NCBI RefSeq assembly: GCF_003121405.1
Contig: NZ_QBUY01000028.1
Coordinates: 1-64,000 of the forward strand
Length of the DNA: 64,000 nucleotides
DNA from: Paraburkholderia sp. C35
GTDB lineage: Bacteria > Pseudomonadota > Gammaproteobacteria > Burkholderiales > Burkholderiaceae
Direction of reading: 5' to 3'
Shown: positions 23,684 through 35,203 of the stretch, piece by piece
Position numbering within the stretch: position 1 is the stretch's first letter
How the letters are laid out: each line of letters starts with the position of its first letter
Notes under the pieces: model-generated
What the model was told of the DNA's origin: nothing
Database searches by the model: none
The model's input: the letters and a program-made list of their open reading frames with translations, nothing else
Made by a program: the position numbers and the translations under genes

Positions 23684-26545
23684 TTATTTAACGATGGACG
23701 CGCCTTTCAGACGGCCAAACGCGCCTTCGATCAGCGCCTTCTGCTGCTCGTAGTGCTTCGCGTAGTAGCCGACAGCGGGCGATGCCGAAGCCGGACGGCC
23801 GCTGTATGCCAGCTTCTGTCCTTCCTTCATGCCTTCGCGCAGGTGATGTTCGATGTAGAACCACGGGCCCTGATTCTGCGGCTCGTCCTGCACCCACACC
23901 CCTTCGGTTGCGTTGTCGTACTTCTTCAGTTCGGCTTCGAACTGCTTGTGCGCGAACGGATAGAGCTGTTCGATACGCACGATCGCGACGTCCTGCGCCT
24001 TCGCTTCGCGGCGATGCGCGACGATGTCGTAATACACGCGGCCCGAGCAGACGATCACGCGCTTGACCTTCTTCGCGTCGATCGCATCGTCCACTTCGCC
24101 GATGACCGGCTGGAACGAGCCCTTCGCGAGTTCCGACAGATCCGACACGGCTTCCTTGTGACGCAGCAGCGACTTCGGCGTGAAGACGACGAGCGGCTTG
24201 CGGAACAGGCGGATCATCTGGCGGCGCAGCAGGTGGAAAATCTGCGCCGGCGTGGTCGGCTGAACGACCTGCATGTTGTGGTCAGCACACAGCTGCAGGA
24301 AGCGCTCGATACGTGCCGACGAGTGCTCCGGACCTTGACCTTCGTAGCCGTGCGGCAGCAGCATCGTCAGGCCCGACACGCGGCCCCACTTCACTTCGCC
24401 CGACGAGATGAACTGGTCGATCACGACCTGCGCGCCGTTCACGAAGTCGCCGAACTGCGCTTCCCACGCGACGAACGTGTTCGGCTCTGCCGTCGAGTAA
24501 CCGTATTCGAAACCGAGCACGGCTTCTTCCGACAGCACCGAGTCGATCACCGTGAACTTCGCCTGACCTTCAGCGATGTTCTGCAGCGGCACGTACGTGC
24601 CGTCGTTCCAGCGTTCGCGGTTCTGATCGTGCAGCACAGCGTGACGGTGCGTGAACGTGCCACGGCCCGAGTCCTGACCCGTCAGACGCACGGCGTAGCC
24701 CGAAGCCACCAGCGATGCGAATGCCAGGTGCTCGCCCATGCCCCAGTCGAGCGGCGCTTCGCCACGGCCCATTGCACGGCGGTCGTTGATCACGCGCTCG
24801 ACGAGCGGGTGAACCTTGAAGCCTTCGGGAACCGTCGTGACGCGCTCGGCCAGACGCTTGAGTTCGGCGAGCGGCACTGCCGTGTCAGCCGAATCCGTCC
24901 ACTTGCGGTTCAGGAACGGAACCCAGTCGACTGCGTACTTGCTCTTGTAGTTCGACAGAACCGGGTCGACCGTGTGGTGACCTTCGTCCATCGCCTTGCG
25001 GAACGCCTTGATGAATTCGTCGCCTTCTTCGGCCGTGATGACGCCTTGCTGCACCAGCTTTTCAGCGTACAGCGCGCGCGTGCCCGGGTGCTTGGCGATC
25101 GTCTTGTACATCAGCGGCTGCGTGACAGCCGGCGTGTCCTGCTCGTTGTGACCCAGCTTGCGGAAGCAGATGATGTCGATCACGACATCCTTGTGGAACT
25201 GCATGCGGAAGTCGATGGCCATTTGCGTAGCCAGCACGACCGCTTCCGGATCGTCACCATTCACGTGCAGCACAGGCGCTTCGATCATCTTCACCACGTC
25301 CGAGCAGTACAGCGTCGAGCGCGCATCGCGCGGGTCCGACGTCGTGAAGCCGATCTGGTTGTTGATGACGATGTGCAGCGTGCCGTGCGTGCCGTAACCA
25401 CGCGTTTGCGCGAGGTTCAGCGTTTCCATCACGACGCCCTGGCCTGCGAAGGCGGCATCGCCGTGGATCTGCACCGGCAGCACTTGCAAGCCGTTCTCGT
25501 CGCCGCGACGGTCCATACGGGCCTTCGCCGAACCTTCGACCACCGGGTTGACGATTTCGAGGTGCGACGGGTTGAACGCGAGCGACAGGTGAACCGGGCC
25601 GCCTTCCGTCGCGACATCCGACGAGAAGCCCTTGTGATACTTGACGTCGCCTGCGGGCAGATCGTCGACGTGCTTGCCTTCGAATTCGGCGAACAGGTCA
25701 GCGGGCATCTTGCCCAGCGTGTTGACCAGCACGTTCAGACGGCCGCGGTGCGCCATGCCGATGACGATTTCCTGCACGCCGCTCTTGCCTGCGTGGTGCA
25801 CGACTTCGTCCATCGACGCGATAAAGCTTTCGCCGCCTTCCAGCGAGAAACGCTTCTGACCGACGTACTTGGTGTGCAGGAAGCGCTCGAGGCCTTCTGC
25901 TGCCGTCAGACGGTTCAGGATGTGCTTCTTCTTGTCGTTCGAGAAGTTCGGCGTCGAACGGATCGATTCGAGTTTCTCTTTCCACCAGCGCTTCTGTTCC
26001 GGATCGCTGAGGTACATGTACTCGGCGCCGATGGTGCCGCAGTACGTGTCGCGCAACGCCTTGACGATATCCCGCAGCGAAGCCTGTTCGAAACCGAAGT
26101 ACAGGTTGTTCGTGTTGAACGTCTGGTCCATGTCGGCTTCGGTGAAGTCGTAGAACGCAGGTTCAAGTTCGGGGATAGCGGGACGTTCGCGGCGCTTCAG
26201 GGGATCGAGGTTGGCCCATTGCGAGCCGAGGAAGCGATATGCGCCGATGAGGGACTGCACATAAACCTGCTTGCGCGCGGTGGTGAGATCTTCACCGCCT
26301 GCGCCCGAACGCGGCAGGAAGGCATTGGCCTTTGCGCGTTGAGCAAACGATTCGACGATCGGGCCGTGAGCCACGTCGTTGGCAGCGGTGCCATCCGATG
26401 CAGGGACGTTCTGCAGTGCGTCGAAATAGTTGCGCCAGGTCTCGGGCACTGACGCCGGATTGTCGAGATATGCTTCGTACAACTCTTCTACGTACGGAGC
26501 ATTGCCGCCGAACAGATACGAGTTCGACTGGAATTGCTTCATCAT
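23684..26545 (-). CDS. odhA: 2-oxoglutarate dehydrogenase E1
   Basis: This 953-residue thiamine-diphosphate enzyme catalyses oxidative decarboxylation of 2-oxoglutarate in the TCA cycle. Visible signatures are the N-terminal E2-binding helix region (NSYLFGGNAPYVEELYEAYL), GMAHRGRLNVLVN, the TPP/Mg region GDAAFAGQGVVMETLNL, NNQIGFTT, and LPHGYEGQGPEHSSAR in the C-terminal half. Length is typical. It is the first gene of the odhA-odhB-lpdA operon, preceded by a 375-bp region that separates it from typA and includes the typA terminator. Confidence 0.95.
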   Translation of the reverse strand: MMKQFQSNSYLFGGNAPYVEELYEAYLDNPASVPETWRNYFDALQNVPASDGTAANDVAHGPIVESFAQRAKANAFLPRSGAGGEDLTTARKQVYVQSLIGAYRFLGSQWANLDPLKRRERPAIPELEPAFYDFTEADMDQTFNTNNLYFGFEQASLRDIVKALRDTYCGTIGAEYMYLSDPEQKRWWKEKLESIRSTPNFSNDKKKHILNRLTAAEGLERFLHTKYVGQKRFSLEGGESFIASMDEVVHHAGKSGVQEIVIGMAHRGRLNVLVNTLGKMPADLFAEFEGKHVDDLPAGDVKYHKGFSSDVATEGGPVHLSLAFNPSHLEIVNPVVEGSAKARMDRRGDENGLQVLPVQIHGDAAFAGQGVVMETLNLAQTRGYGTHGTLHIVINNQIGFTTSDPRDARSTLYCSDVVKMIEAPVLHVNGDDPEAVVLATQMAIDFRMQFHKDVVIDIICFRKLGHNEQDTPAVTQPLMYKTIAKHPGTRALYAEKLVQQGVITAEEGDEFIKAFRKAMDEGHHTVDPVLSNYKSKYAVDWVPFLNRKWTDSADTAVPLAELKRLAERVTTVPEGFKVHPLVERVINDRRAMGRGEAPLDWGMGEHLAFASLVASGYAVRLTGQDSGRGTFTHRHAVLHDQNRERWNDGTYVPLQNIAEGQAKFTVIDSVLSEEAVLGFEYGYSTAEPNTFVAWEAQFGDFVNGAQVVIDQFISSGEVKWGRVSGLTMLLPHGYEGQGPEHSSARIERFLQLCADHNMQVVQPTTPAQIFHLLRRQMIRLFRKPLVVFTPKSLLRHKEAVSDLSELAKGSFQPVIGEVDDAIDAKKVKRVIVCSGRVYYDIVAHRREAKAQDVAIVRIEQLYPFAHKQFEAELKKYDNATEGVWVQDEPQNQGPWFYIEHHLREGMKEGQKLAYSGRPASASPAVGYYAKHYEQQKALIEGAFGRLKGASIVK

Positions 26546-26866
26546 TTTACGCTCACCTTTCTTCGAGCTTCTCGAGAAATAGCGGGTTACTGAACCTTCC
26601 GCGACACGGCCTGACCGTTTAGCGGATTGCGATAATCAAGTCTTGCTTGGAAGGACCTAAAACTTGCACTCGCGGGAGCATATCACATAACCCATAGTTG
26701 ACATAGGACAGTTCCCTATTGCAAACCCCGTGGTACGGGGCTTTGCGGCAAGTTTTATGCTTGCCGCAACAGTGTTTGCGGCACCGTGGACGATTACTTT
26801 AGGCGCTTATCGGGCGCCTTGCAGCGAAGCGCGCAAAAACGTCGTGAAACGGCAATGACGCAATGC
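26546..26866 (-). promoter_or_regulatory. odhA upstream region
   Basis: No gene is seen. It contains a 17-bp imperfect palindrome with arms ATAGG/CCTAT (26703-26719) next to a weak minus-strand promoter-like sequence. The region could hold the operon promoter and an operator, but the regulator is not identified. Confidence 0.3.
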
Positions 26867-26892
26867 AAAAAGCCGCCCGAGGGCGGCTTTTT
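26867..26892. terminator. intrinsic terminator of typA
   Basis: The arms GCCGCCC and GGGCGGC with a 2-nt loop are flanked by A5 and T5, giving a strong symmetrical terminator 28 bp after the typA stop. Confidence 0.85.
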
Positions 26893-26920
26893 GTTGAGAC
26901 TCTCGCAAGACATCGCGCGA

Positions 26921-28747
<1,827 letters not shown>

Positions 28748-28996
28748 AGGAACCTGGAGACGCTGGGATACATGTGGAGTGCGCCACCTGCCCAGCTACC
28801 TTCGCCAAGCCCAAAGCGCACTTTTGGGAACCAATAAGTATAGCACGGACGGGTGACGCTTTTCTGGTATTCCCTGATACCGTGCTTCACCGTCTCGATA
28901 AAACGACGCTCGCACCTCGTCCACCCCCCTTCCAGCCGCCCCTACCGGCACTTTCTTACCGTGCAAGATAGATCGTTGCCTAAGCTGTAATAACGC

Positions 28997-29025
28997 TTGC
29001 CGAGTCAATTAATCGACTCTACAAT
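28997..29025 (+). promoter_or_regulatory. marR-efflux operon promoter with operator in the spacer
   Basis: The -35 TTGCCG (28997-29002) and -10 TACAAT (29020-29025) have a 17-bp spacing. The spacer contains a near-perfect 18-bp palindrome with arms GAGTC and GACTC (29002-29019). An operator placed between the promoter elements fits repression by the MarR protein encoded just downstream. Confidence 0.65.
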
Positions 29026-29060
29026 CGTGCATAGTCAATCATTGCATTCGCATGAGAATC

Positions 29061-29576
29061 ATGTCCGAACCCACCCAAACGCCATCGCCCGAGGTTAGCG
29101 AATACCAGTTGGGCGAGAGCGTCGGCTATCTGATTTCGCGCGTGAAGTCGACCATGTCGCACCTCGTGACGCAGCGCACCATGGCCGAGCTCGGCATCAC
29201 CAGCCAGCAGGCCAGCGTCCTGTTCATGGTCGCCAGCGGCAAATGCCTGCTGGCCGCCGAACTGGCCCGCGAATACGGCAGCGACGCCAGCGCCGTCACG
29301 CGCCTGATCGCCCGGCTCGAGAAGCGCGGCCTGCTCACGCGGGTGCGCAGCGCCGAAGACCGGCGCGCCGTACGGCTCGCGCTCACGGCCGAAGGCCACG
29401 CCATTGCCGCGCGCATGCCGGCTGTTTTCACCAGCGTGACCGACAGATTGCTATCCGGTTTTTCGCCTGAGGAAACGGGGTTCCTCAAGAGTCTTCTGAG
29501 ACGCGTGCTCGCCAATAGCTGCGAAGCGATGGGCGAAACCCGTGACTCGGCAAGCAATACCGATAGTAAATCGTAA
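29061..29576 (+). CDS. MarR-family transcriptional regulator
   Basis: This gene encodes 171 residues from the ATG at 29061 (an ATG at 29052 is also possible). The winged helix-turn-helix is visible: ELGITSQQASVLFMVAS, LAAELAREYGSDASAVTRLI (recognition helix) and the wing RVRSAEDRRAVRLALT. It is the first gene of a plus-strand operon with an outer-membrane factor, an EmrA-like adaptor and an EmrB-like MFS pump, so it most likely represses that efflux system and is released by its substrates. A palindromic operator lies in the promoter. Confidence 0.9.
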   Translation: MSEPTQTPSPEVSEYQLGESVGYLISRVKSTMSHLVTQRTMAELGITSQQASVLFMVASGKCLLAAELAREYGSDASAVTRLIARLEKRGLLTRVRSAEDRRAVRLALTAEGHAIAARMPAVFTSVTDRLLSGFSPEETGFLKSLLRRVLANSCEAMGETRDSASNTDSKS

Positions 29577-29633
29577 GAAATTAGTTGCAGTGTCCATTAA
29601 AGAACAATGTCATTACACGCAAAGAGTCGAGCG

Positions 29634-31142
29634 ATGAAATTCCTTTCCAGGCCCGCGCCAGCCTCATCGCGCCGGGCGGCCGTGGCCGCGGCCGTGGCGG
29701 CGTTCGCCCTCGCCGGCTGCGCGAACTACTTCGATCTCAAGGACGACAAGCAGATTGCGCAAGTCTCGCAGTTCGACGCGTCGCAAAGCCTGCCCGCCCA
29801 GGGCGGCCAGTGGCCGACGCTCGACTGGTCCAGCCAGTTCGGCGACCCGCAGTTGCCCAAGCTGATCGCCGAGGCGCTCGAAGGCAGCCCGTCGATCGCG
29901 CAGGCGCAGGCGCGTATCGCCAAGGCGTCGTCCTATATCGAATCGTCGAAATCGGCGCTGTATCCGAAGGTCGAAGGCAGCTATTCCTGGACGCGTGAAC
30001 TGTATTCCGCCAACGCCCTGTTCCCGCCGCCGTACGGTGGCACGTGGTACAGCGAGAACAATGTGCTCGCCAGTGCATCGTGGGATCTCGATCTGTGGGG
30101 TAAGAACCGTCAACGGCTCGGCCAGGCTGTGTCGCAGGAAAAAGCGGCCGAAGCGGACATGCAGCAGGCGCGCGTGACGCTGGCTACATCCGTGGCGCGC
30201 ACCTACAACACGCTCGCGCAGCTTTACGCGCTGCGTGACATTGCCGATCGCGAAATCAAGAACCGCCAGACCGTCGGCGTGATCACGAACGACCGCGTGC
30301 GAGCCGGCCTCGACACCAACGTCGAGCGTCAGACCTCCAACGGCAACATCGCGACGAGCCAGTCGAACCTCACGGAACTCGACGGCCAGATCATGACCAC
30401 GCGCTACGAACTCGCCGCGCTGCTCGGCAAGGGGCCGGACCGCGGCGTGCAGATTGCCAAGCCGGTGTTCAATCCGGGCGGCGCCGTGTCGCTGCCCGAC
30501 AACGTGCCCGCCGATCTCGTCTCGCGCCGCCCCGACATCGTCGCCGCGCGCTGGCAGGTCGAAGCCGCGATGCACGACGTGAAGGAAGCCAAGGCCGAGT
30601 TCTTCCCCGACGTGAACCTCGCCGCCGGCTTCGGCTTCGCTGCGTTCGGCTGGGGCAAATTCCTGACCTCGTCGAGCCGCCAGATCCAGTTCGGTCCGGC
30701 CATCCACCTGCCCATCTTCGACGCCGGCGCGCTGCGCTCGCAGTTGAAGGGCCGCTACGCGGACTTCGATCTTTACGTCGCGAACTACAACCAGACGCTG
30801 ATCAACGCGCTGTCGGACGTCGCCACGCAGATCACGTCGATCCGCTCGCTCGACAACCAGTCGGGCGATGCGCAACGCGCGCTCGACGCGTCGACGAAAG
30901 CGTACGAGCTTGCTGTGATCCGCTACAAGGCGGGCCTGTCGCCGCAGTTGCAGGTGCTGACAGCCGACCAGAACCGCCTTGCCGCCGAACAGACCGTGAC
31001 CAATCTGAAGATGCGCCGGCGCGATCTGCAATTCGCGCTGATCAAGGCGCTCGGCGGCGGTTTCGACGCGACGCAAACGGGCCTCATCGTGCCGACGGAT
31101 GCACCTGCATCGTCGGCAGCGGCAGCGCACGCGGCGAACTGA
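29634..31142 (+). CDS. outer-membrane efflux lipoprotein, NodT/OMF family
   Basis: This gene encodes 502 residues from the ATG at 29634. A signal peptide ends in the lipobox ALAGC (C29). Two outer-membrane-factor repeats follow, with the family signatures QARVTLATSVARTYNTLAQL and LVSRRPDIVAARWQVEAA and the second-half counterpart near YNQTLINALSDVATQI. The protein forms the TolC-like trimeric channel of the tripartite pump encoded by this operon. Gaps to the marR gene (57 bp) and emrA (74 bp) are short. Confidence 0.92.
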   Translation: MKFLSRPAPASSRRAAVAAAVAAFALAGCANYFDLKDDKQIAQVSQFDASQSLPAQGGQWPTLDWSSQFGDPQLPKLIAEALEGSPSIAQAQARIAKASSYIESSKSALYPKVEGSYSWTRELYSANALFPPPYGGTWYSENNVLASASWDLDLWGKNRQRLGQAVSQEKAAEADMQQARVTLATSVARTYNTLAQLYALRDIADREIKNRQTVGVITNDRVRAGLDTNVERQTSNGNIATSQSNLTELDGQIMTTRYELAALLGKGPDRGVQIAKPVFNPGGAVSLPDNVPADLVSRRPDIVAARWQVEAAMHDVKEAKAEFFPDVNLAAGFGFAAFGWGKFLTSSSRQIQFGPAIHLPIFDAGALRSQLKGRYADFDLYVANYNQTLINALSDVATQITSIRSLDNQSGDAQRALDASTKAYELAVIRYKAGLSPQLQVLTADQNRLAAEQTVTNLKMRRRDLQFALIKALGGGFDATQTGLIVPTDAPASSAAAAHAAN

Positions 31143-31216
31143 ACGCGCAAAAACACACGCACACCCGATTGCGATCCGAATAAACGATACAGACTGACAG
31201 AATCCGGAGCATATCC

Positions 31217-32431
31217 ATGAGCACGCCCCAACAACCCGCGAACGCGCAGCCGGCCAGCAACGGCAAACGCAAGCGCATGATGACGCTGCTGGTCATCGTG
31301 ATCCTGATTGCCGCGATTGCTTACGGCCTCTACTACTTCCTGGTGGCGCGCTTCCACGAAGAAACCGACGACGCCTATGTGAACGGCAACGTCGTGCAGA
31401 TCACGCCGCAGGTCACGGGCACCGTGGTCGCCGTGAACGCGGACGACACGCAGACCGTCAAGATGGGCGATCCGCTCGTCCTGCTCGATCCTGCCGATTC
31501 GCGCATCGCGCTGCAATCGGCGGAAGCGAATCTCGGCCAGGTCGTGCGCCAGGTGCGCGGCCTTTACGCCGACGACAGCCAGTATCAGGCACAAGTCGCC
31601 GTGCGTCAGGCCGATCTGTCGCGCGCGCAGGACGATCTGAAGCGCCGCATGCTGGTCGCGCAGACGGGTGCCGTGTCGCAGGAAGAAATCTCGCACGCAC
31701 GCGACGCAGTGAAGAGCGCGCAAGCCGCCGTCGATGCGGCCCAGCAGCAACTCGCATCGAACCGTGCGCTGACGGCCAACACCACGATTGCCAGTCATCC
31801 GAACGTGCAGGCAGCCGCCGCCAAGGTTCGCGACGCCTACCTGAACAACGCGCGCAACACGCTGCCCGCGCCTGTCACGGGTTATGTCGCGAAGCGCTCG
31901 GTGCAGGTCGGCCAGCGGGTCGCGCCGGGCAATCCGCTGATGGCGATCGTGCCGCTGAATGGCGTGTGGGTCGACGCGAACTTCAAGGAAGTGCAGCTGA
32001 AGCATATGCGCATCGGCCAGCCGGTCGAACTGACGGCCGACGTGTACGGTTCGTCGGTGAAGTATCAGGGCAAGGTGGTCGGCTTCTCAGCGGGCACGGG
32101 TTCGGCGTTCTCGCTGCTGCCCGCGCAGAACGCGACGGGTAACTGGATCAAGGTCGTGCAGCGTCTGCCCGTGCGTATCGCGCTCGATCCGCAGGAACTG
32201 GAAAAGCATCCGCTGCGTATCGGCCTGTCGATGCAGGTCAACGTGACGATCAAGGACGATACGGGCGGCGAGCTCGGCAGTGCTGTCAACACCGTCTATC
32301 AGACCAACGTGTTCGACAAGTACGGCGACGAGGCCGACGCGGAAATCGCCCGCATCATCGCTGAAAATGCTGGCCCGAACGCAGGTCAGCCGCAGAAGGC
32401 GGCGTCCGGCTCGAAGGCTGCAGCCAGCTGA
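31217..32431 (+). CDS. emrA: EmrA-like HlyD-family periplasmic adaptor
   Basis: This gene encodes 404 residues. A cytoplasmic basic N-terminus (KRKR) is followed by one TM segment (about 23-45), then ETDDAYVNGNVVQITPQVTG, the lipoyl-type hairpin half, a long coiled coil (about 110-200) and the second half GYVAKRSVQVGQRVAPGN. The C-terminal beta-barrel includes VWVDANFKEVQL. It links the inner-membrane MFS pump to the outer-membrane factor. The ATG at 31217 has GGAG upstream. Confidence 0.92.
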   Translation: MSTPQQPANAQPASNGKRKRMMTLLVIVILIAAIAYGLYYFLVARFHEETDDAYVNGNVVQITPQVTGTVVAVNADDTQTVKMGDPLVLLDPADSRIALQSAEANLGQVVRQVRGLYADDSQYQAQVAVRQADLSRAQDDLKRRMLVAQTGAVSQEEISHARDAVKSAQAAVDAAQQQLASNRALTANTTIASHPNVQAAAAKVRDAYLNNARNTLPAPVTGYVAKRSVQVGQRVAPGNPLMAIVPLNGVWVDANFKEVQLKHMRIGQPVELTADVYGSSVKYQGKVVGFSAGTGSAFSLLPAQNATGNWIKVVQRLPVRIALDPQELEKHPLRIGLSMQVNVTIKDDTGGELGSAVNTVYQTNVFDKYGDEADAEIARIIAENAGPNAGQPQKAASGSKAAAS

Positions 32432-32485
32432 TGTAAGCGGCTTCTTTCTGCTACGCATCGGCATCAGACAAGGTTCGAACAATAG

Positions 32486-34051
32486 ATGGCTCAGTCTCAG
32501 GTGCAAGCCCCTCACCCGCCGCTCGAGGGCGCGCAACTGGTGATCGGCACCATCGCGGTGTCGCTCGCCGTTTTTATGAACGTGCTCGACACGTCGATTG
32601 CGAACGTGTCGATCCCGTCGATCTCCGGCGACCTCGGCGTATCGTCCGATCAGGGCACGTGGGTGATCACCTCGTTCGCGGTCGCGAACGCAATTTCGGT
32701 TCCTCTCACCGGCTGGCTCACGGATCGCATCGGTCAGGTGCGGCTGTTCATGGCGTCGATCGTGCTGTTCGTGATCTCGTCGTGGATGTGCGGCTTGTCG
32801 CCGAATCTGCCGTTCCTGCTCGCGTCGCGCGTGTTGCAGGGCGCGGTGGCCGGTCCGATGATTCCGCTGTCTCAGCCGCTGCTGCTCGCGAGTTATCCAC
32901 GCGCGAAGGCGCCGATGGCGCTATCGATGTGGGCGATGACCACGCTGATTGCGCCCGTCGCCGGTCCGATTCTGGGCGGCTGGATCTCGGACAACATTTC
33001 GTGGCCGTGGATCTTCTACGTGAATATCCCGGTCGGGATTGTCGCGGCGCTTGCGACGTGGGCGATTTTCCGCAATCGCGATTCCGTCATCAAGAAGGCG
33101 CCGATCGATATGGTCGGTCTCGTGCTGCTGATCACGTGGGTCGGTTCGCTGCAGGTGATGCTCGACAAGGGCAAGGATCTCGACTGGTTTTCATCGACGA
33201 CGATCATCGTATTGGCGCTCGTCGCCGTCATTGCGCTTGCGTTCTTTATCGTGTGGGAGCTGACGGACAAGCATCCCGTCGTGGATCTGTCGCTGTTCAA
33301 GCTGCGTAACTTCACGGGCGGCACGGTGGCGCTCGCGATCGGCTATGGGCTGTACTTCGGCAATCTGGTGTTGCTGCCGCTGTGGCTGCAAACCGACATC
33401 GGCTACACGGCAACGGATGCTGGTCTCGTCCTGGCGCCCGTGGGTGTGTTCGCGGTTATCTTGTCCCCGTTGACGGGCAAGATCCTGCCGCGCACGGATC
33501 CGCGCTACATCTCGACGGCGTCGTTTCTCGTGTTCGCGCTGGTGGTCTGGATGCGCTCGCGTTACACGACGGGCGTCGATACCTACTCGCTGATGCTGCC
33601 GACGTTGATTCAGGGCATCGGCATGGCCGGGTTCTTTATTCCGCTCGTGTCGATTACGTTGTCAGGATTGCCGAGCAATCGCATTCCGGCTGCGTCCGGT
33701 TTGTCGAACTTCGTGCGGATCATGTGCGGCGGCATCGGCACGTCGATCTTCGAAACTGCATGGGATCATCGATCGATTCTTCATCACGCGCAGCTGGTCG
33801 AGCATGCCAACGCGTACAACCCTGTGTTCGATCAATCGGTTACGCAGTTGGGGCAGCTTGGCTTGAATCAGTCGCAGGCGTATGGGCTCTTCAATTCGAT
33901 GTCGACACAGCAGGCGGCGCAGCTTGGCGTGAACGATCTGTTCTATGTGTCGGCGGGGATTTTTGTCGCGCTGATCGCGTTGATCTGGATTACGCGGCCC
34001 GAGCGCGCCGGGAGTGGCGATTCGGCGGCGGCTGCGTCGGCGGCGCATTGA
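32486..34051 (+). CDS. emrB: EmrB-like DHA2-family MFS multidrug transporter
   Basis: This is a 521-residue polytopic protein, length and hydrophobic pattern fitting 14 TM segments. DHA2 signatures are visible: LDTSIANVSIPSISGDLG in TM1, TGWLTDRIGQVRLF after TM2, RVLQGAVAGPMIPLSQ in TM4 and WGLWLQTD-like loops later. It exports hydrophobic drugs by proton antiport with the adaptor and outer-membrane factor of the same operon. The C-terminus is short and Ala/Ser-rich. It is the last gene of the operon, convergent with truB. Confidence 0.92.
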   Translation: MAQSQVQAPHPPLEGAQLVIGTIAVSLAVFMNVLDTSIANVSIPSISGDLGVSSDQGTWVITSFAVANAISVPLTGWLTDRIGQVRLFMASIVLFVISSWMCGLSPNLPFLLASRVLQGAVAGPMIPLSQPLLLASYPRAKAPMALSMWAMTTLIAPVAGPILGGWISDNISWPWIFYVNIPVGIVAALATWAIFRNRDSVIKKAPIDMVGLVLLITWVGSLQVMLDKGKDLDWFSSTTIIVLALVAVIALAFFIVWELTDKHPVVDLSLFKLRNFTGGTVALAIGYGLYFGNLVLLPLWLQTDIGYTATDAGLVLAPVGVFAVILSPLTGKILPRTDPRYISTASFLVFALVVWMRSRYTTGVDTYSLMLPTLIQGIGMAGFFIPLVSITLSGLPSNRIPAASGLSNFVRIMCGGIGTSIFETAWDHRSILHHAQLVEHANAYNPVFDQSVTQLGQLGLNQSQAYGLFNSMSTQQAAQLGVNDLFYVSAGIFVALIALIWITRPERAGSGDSAAAASAAH

Positions 34052-34145
34052 GGTTGTGGTGTGTGCCGCTGGCGGCTTCTCTGGCTAGCCAGCGTTAGCG
34101 TTTTTGCGCTGGCATTTGCGGCGAATCTTTGAAGCAGACTTTCGT

Positions 34146-34183
34146 TTCACGCGTTGCCCCTTTTGCTGGAGGCGACGCGTGAA
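34146..34183. repeat. inverted repeat, possibly an interspersed Paraburkholderia element
   Basis: The arms TTCACGCGT (34146-34154) and ACGCGTGAA (34175-34183) enclose GTTGCCCC...GGCG. Together with the nearby TTTGCGCTGGCAT this resembles an intergenic repeat I associate with Paraburkholderia genomes. It lies between the convergent emrB and truB genes. Confidence 0.35.
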
Positions 34184-34252
34184 GCACGAAAGCAAAGCGC
34201 GGCGGCCGCGCAAGATTGAAACACCGAGCAAACAGCGTTGCTCGCGCCAACC

Positions 34253-35179
34253 TCAACTCACGATCAAGCGCTCAGGCGCCAGCACACCCTCACCGACTCG
34301 GGCCACGCCAAGCAACTTGCCTTCGGCCGCATAAACCCGCGTGCGCTCAGCGCTCAGAACACTTTCATCGACGGAAAGATCAGCCAGCTTCAAGCGCTGT
34401 CCGTGCAAAAACCGCCGCGTAGCCTCGGCATCTAGCCGAACCAACGGAAACGTCGACAGCAACGCGTCTACAGGCTGAAGCCACGCGTCCCGCTCGCTTT
34501 CCGCCGCGTCCGACAACGCATCGAGCGTCACGGAATTGTCGAGCGTCAGCGCACCGACGCCAGTACGCCGCAGCATCACGAGATGCGCCCCGCAGCCGAG
34601 CGACTCGCCGATATCCTCGGCAAGCGTGCGCACATAGGTGCCCTTACTGCACGTGACGCGGAACGTCACATCCGGCAATTCACACGCAATCATCTCGAGC
34701 GCATGAATCGTGACGCGGCGCCCTTCGCGCTCGACTGTCTGACCGGCGCGCGCGTATTCGTACAACGGCTTGCCGTCACGCTTGAGCGCCGAATACATGG
34801 GCGGCACCTGCACGATCTCGCCGCGAAACCCGGCCAGCGCGCGTTCGACGGCGCCCTGATCGCAGGTCACATCGCGAGTTTCCAGCGCTTCGCCTTCGGC
34901 ATCGCCCGTTGTCGTGCGAATACCCAAACGCATCGTCGCTTCGTAGGTCTTATCCGCTTCGAGCAGATCCTGCGAAAACTTCGTCGCTTCGCCAAAGCAG
35001 AGCGGCAAAAGTCCAGAAGCAAGCGGATCGAGCGTGCCTGTATGACCCGCTTTCTTCGCGAGATACAGCCGCTTGGCGCGAATCAGCGCGTCGTTACTGG
35101 ACAGGCCAACCGGCTTATCCAGCAGCAACACACCATCCAGCGCGCGGCGCGGCACCTTGGGACGTTGATTCTGATTCAT
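34253..35179 (-). CDS. truB: tRNA pseudouridine(55) synthase
   Basis: This gene encodes 308 residues from the ATG at 35179 (an ATG at 35203 is possible but overlaps rbfA's end). The enzyme makes pseudouridine 55 in the T-loop of tRNAs. The catalytic Asp is in GHTGTLDPLASGLLPL (D51). KPVGLSSNDAL and the later GTYVRTLAEDIGE motif are present, and a C-terminal PUA-like part follows. It is the last gene of the rimP-nusA-infB-rbfA-truB cluster on the minus strand, 24 bp after rbfA. Confidence 0.95.
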   Translation of the reverse strand: MNQNQRPKVPRRALDGVLLLDKPVGLSSNDALIRAKRLYLAKKAGHTGTLDPLASGLLPLCFGEATKFSQDLLEADKTYEATMRLGIRTTTGDAEGEALETRDVTCDQGAVERALAGFRGEIVQVPPMYSALKRDGKPLYEYARAGQTVEREGRRVTIHALEMIACELPDVTFRVTCSKGTYVRTLAEDIGESLGCGAHLVMLRRTGVGALTLDNSVTLDALSDAAESERDAWLQPVDALLSTFPLVRLDAEATRRFLHGQRLKLADLSVDESVLSAERTRVYAAEGKLLGVARVGEGVLAPERLIVS

Positions 35180-35203
35180 ATGTGCGCGAGCCTCGACTGG
35201 CAA

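Noticed and set aside
20658..23753. 1031-codon plus-strand open frame
   Set aside because: It runs antisense to lpdA and odhB, which have complete motifs and normal length. The product is Arg/His/Asp-rich without any domain.
23600..26452. 950-codon plus-strand open frame
   Set aside because: It is antisense to odhA and is an artefact of codon bias; the Val/Arg/His-rich translation matches nothing.
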